DNA from: Bacteroidales bacterium Bact_19
Lineage (GTDB): Bacteria > Bacteroidota > Bacteroidia > Bacteroidales > ML635J-15
Direction of reading: 5' to 3'
Assembly (NCBI GenBank): GCA_001603595.1
Contig: LUZK01000012.1
Coordinates: 1 to 62,514 of the forward strand
Length of the DNA: 62,514 nucleotides
The notes below the pieces were generated by a model, which was given only the letters and a program-made list of their open reading frames with translations, was not told the origin of the DNA and ran no database searches. Made by a program: the position numbers and the translations under genes. Of the stretch, positions 54,481-62,514 are shown piece after piece (the stretch's first letter is position 1; each line of letters starts with the position of its first letter).

Positions 54481-55299
54481 TTATTGTTTTTCAAAAATTA
54501 AAATATCTTGAAAATCAATGAAATTTTCAATTTTTTTACCGAACTTCCACCATCCCTCTTCGATCTTAGAAATTTTTAATCCGTTAATGACGGCTAATTT
54601 CTCGATATAATCTAAACGATAAGCAACATTAGCAGATGGTACAATTTTGTTATGTAATAAAATATCGCCATTGTCGTATGGGAAAAAATCTGATTTTTGC
54701 TTATTGCTGAGGATAAAAAAACTTGCATATAAAATGCCTGATGTTTTTAATAATTTTGGAATTTGTGAAAAATAGTTTTCTGTTTCATTTTTTTGCATGT
54801 GCGTAAAAACGGAAATTGAAATTATCAGGTCGAATGTATTTTCAGGATAAGGAAATTTAAACTCGGCAGCGGAAATTTTGCCGTAAGGATTGTATAAATC
54901 ATTCTTTATGGGGTAATAGTCAAATTCAAAAATTTCATATTCAGAGTAATTTTTCTTGCACCATTTAATTGGGCTTGGTAAAATGTCAAATCCAGTGTAT
55001 CTACCGGGTTTTTCAAGAAATTTTGTGAAAGGTGCCGAAATTCTTCCGCAGCCGCAACCAATTTCTAAAACTTTGGTTTTTGGGTTAATTTTAGTGTTTT
55101 CAATAATGTGATTAAAAAATTTGTTTCCGATTTCAAGAAAATCACCTTTTCCTATATTTCTGAGTCGTTTTGGAGGAACCAAATTTTTTTTTCTTGCAAA
55201 AATGTATTTTATGTCATTGGGAATTGCAAAGATGAGTCTAATCAAATTCCGCAACTCAAAAGGAATAAAGTAATATATTTTTCGTAAAAATCTCATCAT
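54481..55299 (-). CDS. Class I SAM-dependent methyltransferase
   Basis: This 272-residue protein has methyltransferase motif I KVLEIGCGCGRISAPF, motif II-type YTGFDILPSPIKW and motif IV-like DLIISISVFTHM. A hydrophobic-basic N-terminal segment (MMRFLRKIYYFIPFELRNL) may anchor it at the membrane. The open frame begins with TTG at 55305, but the ATG at 55299 (or 55296) follows a promoter box by 8 nt and is preferred. The substrate is unknown; glycosyltransferases nearby could suggest sugar or lipid methylation, but they are not in the same operon. Confidence 0.82.
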   Translation of the reverse strand: MMRFLRKIYYFIPFELRNLIRLIFAIPNDIKYIFARKKNLVPPKRLRNIGKGDFLEIGNKFFNHIIENTKINPKTKVLEIGCGCGRISAPFTKFLEKPGRYTGFDILPSPIKWCKKNYSEYEIFEFDYYPIKNDLYNPYGKISAAEFKFPYPENTFDLIISISVFTHMQKNETENYFSQIPKLLKTSGILYASFFILSNKQKSDFFPYDNGDILLHNKIVPSANVAYRLDYIEKLAVINGLKISKIEEGWWKFGKKIENFIDFQDILIFEKQ

Positions 55300-55307
55300 A
55301 ATCAATG

Positions 55308-55315
55308 CAAAATTA
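55308..55315 (-). promoter_or_regulatory. Promoter -7 box of the methyltransferase gene
   Basis: The minus strand reads TAATTTTG (TAnnTTTG), 8 nt before the ATG at 55299, implying a leaderless or nearly leaderless mRNA. Confidence 0.5.
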
Positions 55316-55370
55316 TTTATAATTATGATTTGTGAAAAAGTTTGAACAGTTTATTTTGGTTTATTCAGGA

Positions 55371-57236
55371 TTAAAGCACTGTTAGTTTCTTTCGAGAAAT
55401 TGAGTTGTTTTCATCCTTTATTACGACAATATAAGTGCCTGAAGAAAATTCATTTAATGATATCGAGACAATTGAATTATTATGTTTTTTTCTGTAAAGT
55501 AATGTCCCTGATAAGTCATAGACAGAAATTTCTGTAATTTTCTTCTCTGAAATTACAATTGCTTGATCCTTGGCAGGATTTGGATAAAGATTTACCGGAT
55601 CGGGAATTGAATTTAATGGAGATGATTTTTTATTAGGTATTGCTAATGAAGCGTAAAAAGACAATAAAGTAAACCTGGTTGAGATATTATCAACTTCAAG
55701 TACATTGTTCTTAAAAAATATGGATTGAACTCTTATAGGTAAATTTGTTGTTGTACGATTAGTCCAATAATTCTTTTCATAACGTTGATTTAAAAAATCC
55801 AATTTTTCTTGATTTGATGTATGAATTAGTGCATATAACGAATTAGCGATTATTTTAATATCTGGGTTATAATCTTTCCAGAACATGAATCCTCCCGAAT
55901 AGGCAGTGATTGACATATCCGAAGGTCCGTATCCGAAATTTTTTCTTTTGTCGTAATCAACTCTATACCAACCGTTAGTCCCATCAAAATAATTTGAAAA
56001 CAAAGGATATTCAAAATCACCGTTAAAAACTCTATATGCAAATTGATTTGCAAACATTTTCAATATGTTGTCGCCGGGAAAGTTCAGTCCTAAATAATCT
56101 TTGGTTTCGTAAAGGGTTTGAAAAACATTTACAAACCGTCTGGCATGACTTAAATCCCATCCGATATTTTCTACAGGAGCAAAGTTACTATTTGTTGGAA
56201 AAATATATTGATTGGTGTAGCCTGCAAATTTATTATCGGGATGATCGTATGAGCTACCGTTGTCGAAATCAGCTCCCCAAACATAGTTTCCCGAAAAATC
56301 TGTCAAACTCGTAACATTTATTCGCGATTCTATTAAAAGGTTGGCTTTTGGTAGATATACATCCTTGTAAAATTCAGGATGTGAAATGTTCTTAACAAGA
56401 GTCGAATCTAAATAATAAGCGGCCAAGTAAGAGCTTATTCCTGCAATAATCCATAAATCAGTATCGGTAATACTGTTGCAATATTTGGGAGAGCTACCGT
56501 TGCCGCATTTATTTTCCAATAAAAGATCTATAAGTTGATTATGCGAGAGTCTTGTTTCAGTATAAATGCCGTAGTACTTACAATTCCATCCGCGTCTTTG
56601 AAATGGACCGGCTTTTACAATGTTGTTATTTTCATCAATAACATTAATTCCTAAAATCCATCTTTCGTAATGACTGTCCAAAATTTTTGAATATCTATCA
56701 ACAAAAAGATACATTGTTTTAGTTCGATTTTGAGAAGGAATCAGGGCAATATTAAAAATTGCGTCCGAAATCAAGGCAAGAAACTGACTAATAGCCAAAA
56801 TCCTTTCCTGTGAAAGATTTAGCGTGTCGTTTCCGTCAATCCACATAGGATATTGTTTGTCCAATCTCAAGACAGATTCTCTTTTATTAGAATTTTTATC
56901 CCAATATGAAAATTTATATTTATCGAGGTATTTAACTTTTGTGGCGGCTTTCATATAAACCGAAAGCAAGTCGTCGATAAGTTGATAATCCTGGTTTATA
57001 AAGGCATATCTCAGCAAAACATTTGTTCTGATTTGTACTTGATAAAGATTATAAGAACTAATGTTAGCAGTATTTAAAAGAAGGTTGATATTAGGTTTGC
57101 TTTTTAACCACAATTGTTGAATTGTATCATGAAAATTACCCGAGTCAAGAACCTTATCAATATCTAATCGTTGTGAATATGAATTATACCCACAAACAAA
57201 AAGTATAATAGTCAATATTAATCTTAAATTCTGCAT
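55371..57236 (-). CDS. Secreted T9SS cargo protein of unknown function
   Basis: This 621-residue protein has a signal peptide (LRLILTIILFVCGYNSYS) and a C-terminal type A sorting domain: NLYPNPAKDQAIV, then ISVYDLSGTLLYRKK, then SSGTYIVVIK. The type IX system should carry it across the outer membrane and attach or release it. The main body (about 20-540) is mostly helical, rich in Tyr/Trp/Asn, and does not match a family I can name; an alpha/alpha-barrel lyase or glycosidase-like fold is a guess only. It ends before the divergent glycosyltransferase gene. Confidence 0.82.
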   Translation of the reverse strand: MQNLRLILTIILFVCGYNSYSQRLDIDKVLDSGNFHDTIQQLWLKSKPNINLLLNTANISSYNLYQVQIRTNVLLRYAFINQDYQLIDDLLSVYMKAATKVKYLDKYKFSYWDKNSNKRESVLRLDKQYPMWIDGNDTLNLSQERILAISQFLALISDAIFNIALIPSQNRTKTMYLFVDRYSKILDSHYERWILGINVIDENNNIVKAGPFQRRGWNCKYYGIYTETRLSHNQLIDLLLENKCGNGSSPKYCNSITDTDLWIIAGISSYLAAYYLDSTLVKNISHPEFYKDVYLPKANLLIESRINVTSLTDFSGNYVWGADFDNGSSYDHPDNKFAGYTNQYIFPTNSNFAPVENIGWDLSHARRFVNVFQTLYETKDYLGLNFPGDNILKMFANQFAYRVFNGDFEYPLFSNYFDGTNGWYRVDYDKRKNFGYGPSDMSITAYSGGFMFWKDYNPDIKIIANSLYALIHTSNQEKLDFLNQRYEKNYWTNRTTTNLPIRVQSIFFKNNVLEVDNISTRFTLLSFYASLAIPNKKSSPLNSIPDPVNLYPNPAKDQAIVISEKKITEISVYDLSGTLLYRKKHNNSIVSISLNEFSSGTYIVVIKDENNSISRKKLTVL

Positions 57237-57366
57237 AAAATAAACTGAAAGAAAGTAATAATTTATTTAAATCGGGAATAAAATTATTTTAAATATTTTT
57301 AAATATGAAAAGTAAATTAACACTTTTATATTTTATTGTTTTCTAAACAAATAAGAAATAATTATA

Positions 57367-57374
57367 TAATTTTG
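57367..57374 (+). promoter_or_regulatory. Promoter -7 box of the first glycosyltransferase
   Basis: TAATTTTG (TAnnTTTG) lies 22 nt before the GTG at 57397 and supports this non-ATG start. Confidence 0.5.
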
Positions 57375-57396
57375 TTATTCTAATTACATATTTACT

Positions 57397-58635
57397 GTGA
57401 ATAGGATTAAAGTATTATATGTTTCTTATGATGGGATGACAGATCCGCTTGGTCAGTCGCAAGTGATTCCTTATTTAGTTGGATTAAGCAAGCTAGGATG
57501 TGAAATACATATTCTTTCGGCTGAAAAAACAATAAATTTTGAAATCAATAATGAAAGGATAAAAAATTCCCTCGACGCAAACGGAATTTTCTGGCATCCT
57601 GTAAATTATACAAAAAAGCCTCCGGTAATATCAACAGTTCTGGATATATTTAAACTTTTACGTAAAGCCGAAAAATTGCATAAAACGAACAATTTTGAAA
57701 TTATTCATTGTAGGTCGTATATTTCTGCCTTTATTGGCTTGAGTTTTAAAAAAAAGTATGGGGTTAAATTCCTTTTTGATATGAGAGGCTTTTATGCCGA
57801 CGAAAGATTAGATGGGGGACTTTGGCCTCAATCAAATCCTTTATATAGAATTGTATACAAATATTTTAAAACAAAAGAAAAAGATTTTCTTTCAAATGCT
57901 GATTATGTAGTGAGTCTTACATCAAACGGTAAAAATATAATTAAAAATGATTTCGGATTTCGTTATCTTCCAATCGAGGTAATTCCTTGTTGTGCCGATG
58001 TTAATCATTTTAATTACAATAATGTAGATGTGGCAACGAAGAATAAATATATCTGCGAGCTAGGTCTTAGCAATGCGGATTTTGTGTTGCTTTATCTTGG
58101 GTCTCTCGGAACCTGGTATATGCCCGAAGAAATGTTGAAGTTTTTTTCTGTTTTAAAAAATAAAATGTCAAATGCAAAGTTCTTAATAATTACACGCGAC
58201 GACCCTTCGTTAATATACTCATTGGCAGAGAAGTTTGATTTAAAAAGTGAAGATATTTTAATTCATCCGGCAAATTATCCCGATATTCCGGCTTTAATAA
58301 GTTTAGCTAATTTGGCAATATTTTTTATAAAGCCTGTATTTTCAAAAAAAGCATCTTCTCCCACGAAACTGGCCGAACTTCTTGGAATGGGAATACCTGT
58401 GATTTGTAATTCCAGTGTTGGAGACCTTGATATTTTTTTTAAGGAATATGAATTAGGTATTTTAATAAAAGAATTCACCGAGGAGGAGTATTTAAATACT
58501 GTGGAGAGAATCGAAGAACTTAAAAATATCCCCAAAGAGCAACTAAGGCAAATTGCTTGCAATCTATTTTCTTTGGACGAAGGCATAAAGAAATACTTCA
58601 ATATTTACAAAAATCTGACCGGCTTAAGCAATTGA
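57397..58635 (+). CDS. GT4-family glycosyltransferase
   Basis: This 412-residue protein has the GT-B fold pattern of family 4 retaining glycosyltransferases: an N-terminal KVLYVSYDGMTDPLGQSQV, a central FDMRGFYADERLDGG, ADYVVSLTSNGK, the donor-site VLLYLGSLGTWYMPEEML, and KLAELLGMGIPVICN. The start is GTG at 57397, chosen because the frame starts there, a promoter box lies 22 nt upstream, and there is no nearby ATG. It is followed after 19 bp by another GT4 gene. The glycan made is unknown; candidates are O-glycans, capsule or LPS parts. Confidence 0.88.
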   Translation: MNRIKVLYVSYDGMTDPLGQSQVIPYLVGLSKLGCEIHILSAEKTINFEINNERIKNSLDANGIFWHPVNYTKKPPVISTVLDIFKLLRKAEKLHKTNNFEIIHCRSYISAFIGLSFKKKYGVKFLFDMRGFYADERLDGGLWPQSNPLYRIVYKYFKTKEKDFLSNADYVVSLTSNGKNIIKNDFGFRYLPIEVIPCCADVNHFNYNNVDVATKNKYICELGLSNADFVLLYLGSLGTWYMPEEMLKFFSVLKNKMSNAKFLIITRDDPSLIYSLAEKFDLKSEDILIHPANYPDIPALISLANLAIFFIKPVFSKKASSPTKLAELLGMGIPVICNSSVGDLDIFFKEYELGILIKEFTEEEYLNTVERIEELKNIPKEQLRQIACNLFSLDEGIKKYFNIYKNLTGLSN

Positions 58636-58640
58636 TTTTG

Positions 58641-58648
58641 TATTTTTG
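58641..58648 (+). promoter_or_regulatory. Promoter -7 box of the second glycosyltransferase
   Basis: TATTTTTG (TAnnTTTG) ends 6 nt before the ATG at 58655. It sits in the 19-bp gap after the first GT gene and implies leaderless transcription in addition to any readthrough. Confidence 0.45.
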
Positions 58649-58654
58649 TGCAAT

Positions 58655-59734
58655 ATGAAGAAAATTCTTGCAATAGTACAACATCGTAAAGGTCGTTCTC
58701 CGGGGCAGAGGTTTCGTTTCGAACATTTTATTCCTTATCTTGAAGAAAACGGATATCAGATAACTTATTCAAATTTACTTAACGAAACTGAAGATAAAAT
58801 TTTTTATTCGCAGGGAAAATATTTTTCAAAAGCCTTGATAATTATTCAAAGTTTTTTCCGGCGCCTAAAGGATTTGAAAAGACTAAACGAATTTGATATT
58901 GTTTACGTTTACAGAGAAGCATTTTGGCTTGGCACTGTGTTTTTCGAAAGGCAATTTTCCCGTAAAAAGCCAATGATTTTTGACTACGACGATGCAATAT
59001 GGCTTAATGATACCAGCGATGGAAACAAGGCTTTTTCCTGGCTCAAACGTACTTCTAAAACTGGAGATATTTGCCGGTTGGCAGATGTTGTTATTGTTGG
59101 AAATGAATATCTTGCTGAATATGCACAAAAATATAATGATAATGTTGTAGTTATTCCTACCACGATTGATACAAATTATCATAAGCCGGATTTAGAAAAA
59201 GAGACAAAAGATAAAATTTGTATTGGCTGGACGGGTACCGAGACTACTTTAAAGCATTTTGATATTGCTATTCCGGTTTTAAAAAAGATTAAAGAAAAAT
59301 TTGGCGACAAGGTATATTTTAAAGTTATTGTTAATACACAAAATTGGGAAAGGGATATTGATGTTAAGTTAAGTAAATGGACACTCAGGAATGAGATCTC
59401 TGACCTATTGGAATTTGATATTGGAATTATGCCTCTACCTGATGATAAATGGAGTAGAGGTAAGTGCGGTTTTAAAGGCTTGCAATGTATGTCGCTGGGT
59501 ATTCCTGTGATTATGTCTCCGGTAGGAGTTAATGTTGAAATAATAAAAAATGGAGAAAATGGCTTTTTAGCTTCTCATGATGATCAATGGTTTGATTGTT
59601 TAACAAATCTTATAATTAATCCCGAATTGAGAAAAATTTTAGGAGAAAACGGACGCAAAACTGTTGTTGATAGATATTCTGTACTTGTTTGGAAATCGAA
59701 GTTTTTAAAGATATTTGACGAATTATTAATATAA
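58655..59734 (+). CDS. GT4-family glycosyltransferase
   Basis: This 359-residue protein has a second GT4 pattern: ILAIVQHRKGRSPGQRFRFE at the N-terminus, MIFDYDDAIW, the sugar-nucleotide domain with ICIGWTGTETTLKHF, and the C-terminal FKGLQCMSLGIPVIMSPVGV with the donor-binding glutamate position replaced by other residues. The frame opens with TTG at 58646, but the ATG at 58655 (MKKILAIV) is the usual start for the family. It forms a pair with the GT gene upstream and is convergent with the AraC-type gene. Confidence 0.87.
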   Translation: MKKILAIVQHRKGRSPGQRFRFEHFIPYLEENGYQITYSNLLNETEDKIFYSQGKYFSKALIIIQSFFRRLKDLKRLNEFDIVYVYREAFWLGTVFFERQFSRKKPMIFDYDDAIWLNDTSDGNKAFSWLKRTSKTGDICRLADVVIVGNEYLAEYAQKYNDNVVVIPTTIDTNYHKPDLEKETKDKICIGWTGTETTLKHFDIAIPVLKKIKEKFGDKVYFKVIVNTQNWERDIDVKLSKWTLRNEISDLLEFDIGIMPLPDDKWSRGKCGFKGLQCMSLGIPVIMSPVGVNVEIIKNGENGFLASHDDQWFDCLTNLIINPELRKILGENGRKTVVDRYSVLVWKSKFLKIFDELLI

Positions 59735-59740
59735 TTATTT

Positions 59741-60888
59741 TTAAGAATTTTCTTGAATTTGTTTTTTAAACTCTGAAGGAGTTTGTCCGGTAAGTTTTTT
59801 AAACCAAATATTAAATGAAGATTTTGAATGAAAGCCTACATCATTTGCAATTGCTTCAATTGTAATATTGTTATATTCAGGATTTAAGAGTATTTTTTTT
59901 GATTCTTCTATGCGAAATTTGTTTATGAATGTATTAAAATTAGTGCCTGATATTTTATTTATTGCATTGGAAATATAGGTTTTATTAATTTCTAATTCCT
60001 CGGCAATATCAAAAATCGATAAATCTTGTTTGCGATATATTTTTTTATTTTCTAATAGTTCTAAAACTAAATTAAATATTTCTATTGATTTAACTTCTGA
60101 TAAATGCTTGCCTTTATCATATACATTTTCTTTTTCTAATCCTGATTCATTTTTTGATATTATTTGATCAGTGTATTTATTAATTCTATAATAAGAAATA
60201 TTATAAATTTGATTTTGTCGGACACCAAAATAACCAAAAAATATAAAGAAGAGATTCGAAAGAATGAAATAAAAGGGAGTTAAGTTTAAATATGGATTAA
60301 TGTAATAAACACTTAAATCTAAAATTGAAAAAATAAGAAAAGCTATAAAAAATATTTTTAACCAAGTTAGATTAATTTGATAATTTTCATACGCGAAATT
60401 TTCTCTTATGTTTTTACCGTGTTTTTTTAAACAAACAAAAATAAATATTGAATAAATAAGAATTTGTAAATTATAAATTACAATCGAAATTAGTTTTATG
60501 TTAGCAAAACTAAGTAGATTTTTAGGATCCTGATTTTTAATAAAATTTACAGAAATAATACTTAAAATCAATACAATTAATGCTGGAATAAAATTTAAAA
60601 TATATTTTTTCTTAAATACAAAAAATTCTTCGGTTAATGATTTTGTATATAGATAGTAAAAAGGAGTTATGCTAAGAAAAATAAAAAATTCAAATTAAAT
60701 TCACATGTATTAATTTTTTGGCAAATAAATTTTGCATTAACAAAATAATATATAGAAACAAATATTAACAGAGTTCCTAAAATTTTATGAGATGGTTTTC
60801 GAGTACTTGGATATGTAAATAATTGTAACGAAAAGATTAATGGAATCAAGATTAATGTGAAATGCAATAAGTTTATGTAGGTCAACAT
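59741..60888 (-). pseudogene. AraC-family regulator with N-terminal membrane domain, frameshifted
   Basis: Two frames together encode one protein of about 380 residues. The N-terminal frame (60888-60667) gives MLTYINLLHFTLILIPLIFS and further membrane helices. The second frame continues from near 60680 with SITPFYYLYTKSLTEEFF and ends in an AraC-type DNA-binding domain: DIAEELEINKTYISNAINK, then IEAIANDVGFHSKSSFNIWF and FKKLTGQTPSEFKKQ. The shift of one base lies in A/T runs at about 60677-60690. Membrane-anchored AraC regulators of this type are common in Bacteroidota. The shift may be an assembly error, a true mutation or a phase-variable run. A candidate promoter is at 61007-61014. Confidence 0.82.
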
Positions 60889-61006
60889 TTTTAAAAGTTT
60901 TAATTAAAAGAAAAAATTAAACATTGTGAATTCTATTTATATTGCTAAAAAACATAAAGTTAATTAAAAAGTTCATAAAATTGGTATTAAAAATTTTTTC
61001 ATTCAC

Positions 61007-61014
61007 AAAGATAA
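61007..61014 (-). promoter_or_regulatory. Candidate promoter -7 box of the AraC-type gene
   Basis: The minus strand reads TATCTTTG (TAnnTTTG), 118 nt upstream of the AraC-type start, divergent from the promoter of the T9SS gene. Confidence 0.35.
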
Positions 61015-61064
61015 AAATTTCTAAATCTGTACAATATCATTTACAATTTAATTTAATAAGAATG

Positions 61065-61072
61065 TAAATTTG
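61065..61072 (+). promoter_or_regulatory. Promoter -7 box of the second T9SS cargo gene
   Basis: TAAATTTG (TAnnTTTG) ends 38 nt before the ATG at 61111. Confidence 0.55.
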
Positions 61073-61110
61073 TAAGGTAAAAAAGTTATTAACCAATAAA
61101 TATTATAATT

Positions 61111-62121
61111 ATGAAAAGAATTTTACTTTTAGTTTCATCAGTAGCAATTAGCATTTTTTCATTTGGGCAATTTGTTACAATTAGCGGTCAAAACCAAATT
61201 CCGCAGATAGGAGATGTTATTAATTACATTAATTGCAGTGATTTTGGATTTGAAATTGGAGGAACAGGTTCTGTTACAAATAAGCTTTGGGATTATACAG
61301 GTTTGATGCAAGAATCCTCTGTTACATTTTCTTATCTTGATCCATCCACAGTTTCCGGTTATGAACAATTCACAGACGTAAATCTAGCTGAAACTACAAG
61401 TGGACAAAATGGTGCAATTTTTATTAAGGCCGGAAATTACTATATGGCCAGAAAGGGGATTACCGGAGATTTATATATGAACTATGCTAATGATTCTGCC
61501 TTATTATTCAAATTCCCGATAACAGCAGGTCAAAGTTTTAATAATACATATACCGGAACTTTTTTTGCATCAGGTTTAGATATGATAATTGATAATGGAA
61601 ATGTTCAAATACAAGCTGATGCTCAAGGGACATTGATTTTACCCAATGGAACAACACTAACTAATGTTCTTAGATTACATATTACTGAAACTTTTTCAGG
61701 TAAATATGATTTTGGAACAGGACCCATGGAAATTATGAGTGTCAACGACGATTATTATTACTGGTTCCATGAAGATTACAAGATGCCGGTAATGGTTTAC
61801 GGTATAACAAGTGTTAATAGTATTGGAGGAAATCAACAAAGTAAAGCGCTTAGATTTCAACCAATTGAAAATACTACTGATATAGTTTCTAATTCCTATA
61901 AATCTATTAGTGTATATCCTAATCCGGCTAAAGATATTGTTAATGTAATAAGTGATATTAACTTTGATATGGCCTTTATTTATGATGTAACTGGGAAAAT
62001 GGTAAAAGCTGTTAATGTTATAAATAAAACTGTTGATATTACTGATATTTCTGCAGGAATTTATTCATTAGAATTAAAAGCTGATGGACAAAGTTTCAAA
62101 ACAAAAATCGTAGTTGAATAA
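61111..62121 (+). CDS. Secreted T9SS type A sorting-domain protein
   Basis: This 336-residue protein starts with a signal peptide (RILLLVSSVAISIFSFGQ) and ends in a type A sorting domain: SVYPNPAKDIVNVIS, then AFIYDVTGKMVKAVN, then ISAGIYSLEL. The central part (about 20-255) is a beta-rich domain with NYYMARKGITGDLYMNY and a DDYYYW run; it resembles many uncharacterised Bacteroidota secreted proteins. It is expected to be exported by T9SS. The neighbouring, frameshifted AraC-type gene is divergent and may have controlled it. It is followed by a strong terminator. Confidence 0.85.
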   Translation: MKRILLLVSSVAISIFSFGQFVTISGQNQIPQIGDVINYINCSDFGFEIGGTGSVTNKLWDYTGLMQESSVTFSYLDPSTVSGYEQFTDVNLAETTSGQNGAIFIKAGNYYMARKGITGDLYMNYANDSALLFKFPITAGQSFNNTYTGTFFASGLDMIIDNGNVQIQADAQGTLILPNGTTLTNVLRLHITETFSGKYDFGTGPMEIMSVNDDYYYWFHEDYKMPVMVYGITSVNSIGGNQQSKALRFQPIENTTDIVSNSYKSISVYPNPAKDIVNVISDINFDMAFIYDVTGKMVKAVNVINKTVDITDISAGIYSLELKADGQSFKTKIVVE

Positions 62122-62143
62122 ACATATCATTTAATCTTAGGTG

Positions 62144-62175
62144 AAATAGCTGCCTTTTTTTGGTAGCTATTTTTT
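62144..62175 (+). terminator. Terminator of the T9SS cargo gene
   Basis: AAATAGCTGCC pairs with GGTAGCTATTT (one G-U pair) around a 7-nt loop, followed by T-residues. Confidence 0.8.
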
Positions 62176-62263
62176 ATTTATACAACTTTTAAATTTAAAT
62201 ATTATAAACATCATTGATTACTATAATTCCTTAGATTTTTATAATTTTTAAGATAAGTAAAGA

Positions 62264-62320
62264 TAATTGCACATTTTTACTTTAGATTATGATGTTTATT
62301 TGTGCAATTAATTTTTTTTT
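62264..62320 (+). terminator. Second terminator-like hairpin near the window end
   Basis: TAATTGCACA (62264-62273) and TGTGCAATTA (62301-62310) form a perfect 10-bp stem around a 27-nt loop, followed by A and nine T. It may end a small transcript or serve a gene beyond the window. Confidence 0.45.
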
Positions 62321-62514
62321 AAATTTTAACATGTTTGGTATATTATCAAAAGAATATTAAATAAAGCAATCTAAAATTTTCATAATTATATTAAATTAAA
62401 ATAAATTATTTTAATTTTTTGATTTAATCATTAGATTAATAAATGTTTAAAATTTTCTTGAAAAACTTTATAAAAATAAGATGTTAATTTTGATCTTTTT
62501 TTGAATAATTAAAA

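Larger units (their letters stand above)
62122..62514. other. 393-bp AT-rich end region without genes
   Basis: It contains two terminator-like hairpins (62144-62175 and 62264-62320) and otherwise very AT-rich sequence in which I see no gene. Confidence 0.6.

Overview
The window is AT-rich DNA from a member of the Bacteroidota (Bacteroidetes). The evidence is internal. There are two secreted proteins with type IX secretion (T9SS) type A C-terminal sorting domains, a GldH gliding lipoprotein, a DUF5916 outer-membrane protein and a RicT/PSP1 protein next to holB and gldH. The alkaline-type, zinc-free L36 and the str-S10-spc-alpha ribosomal cluster without a tuf gene between fusA and rpsJ also fit. 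About twenty genes are preceded by the Bacteroidota -7 promoter box TAnnTTTG rather than a sigma-70 -10 box. Start codons are mostly not preceded by a Shine-Dalgarno sequence, so I used the promoter boxes to choose between alternative starts.

Layout. 1-9.2 kb: a DUF5916 outer-membrane protein, a minus-strand operon pyrE - SRPBCC protein - ribD - CPBP protease, a head-to-head NUDIX hydrolase, a Na+/H+ antiporter-like carrier, lspA and a lipoprotein. 9.2-15.3 kb (minus strand): lplA, a carboxypeptidase-regulatory-domain protein coupled to a class-V PLP enzyme, clpS, a TlpA-like protein with an incomplete active site and a methyltransferase. 15.4-20.5 kb (plus strand): holB - ricT - gldH - trmB - atl, then an RRM protein and a ferritin-like protein.

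20.5-26.8 kb is the accessory part. It is a three-gene, overlapping, minus-strand operon for DNA phosphorothioation: dndC (sulfurtransferase), dndD (SMC-like ATPase), and a 529-residue protein that joins a DndE-like domain to a HerA/FtsK-type ATPase. No dndB and no dptFGH restriction genes accompany it. Short gene-like fragments and a possible dispersed repeat flank it. This is the most promising candidate for an undescribed variant system in the window.

26.8-44.6 kb is the ribosomal supercluster: rpsL-rpsG-fusA-rpsJ through rplQ, including secY, map, infA, rpmJ and rpoA. It is driven by a strong promoter with repeated TATTAACAAT boxes and closed by a strong terminator. Enolase follows, with a leucine in place of the phosphate-binding serine, and then groES-groEL. 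48-62.5 kb holds a hybrid histidine kinase whose phosphoacceptor His is Tyr, an AspT/YidE-type transporter, selO, a frameshifted pterin dehydratase, a rhodanese with a Cys-rich tail, a methyltransferase, two T9SS cargo proteins, two GT4 glycosyltransferases and a frameshifted AraC-type regulator. No rRNA, tRNA, CRISPR array or intact insertion sequence was seen.
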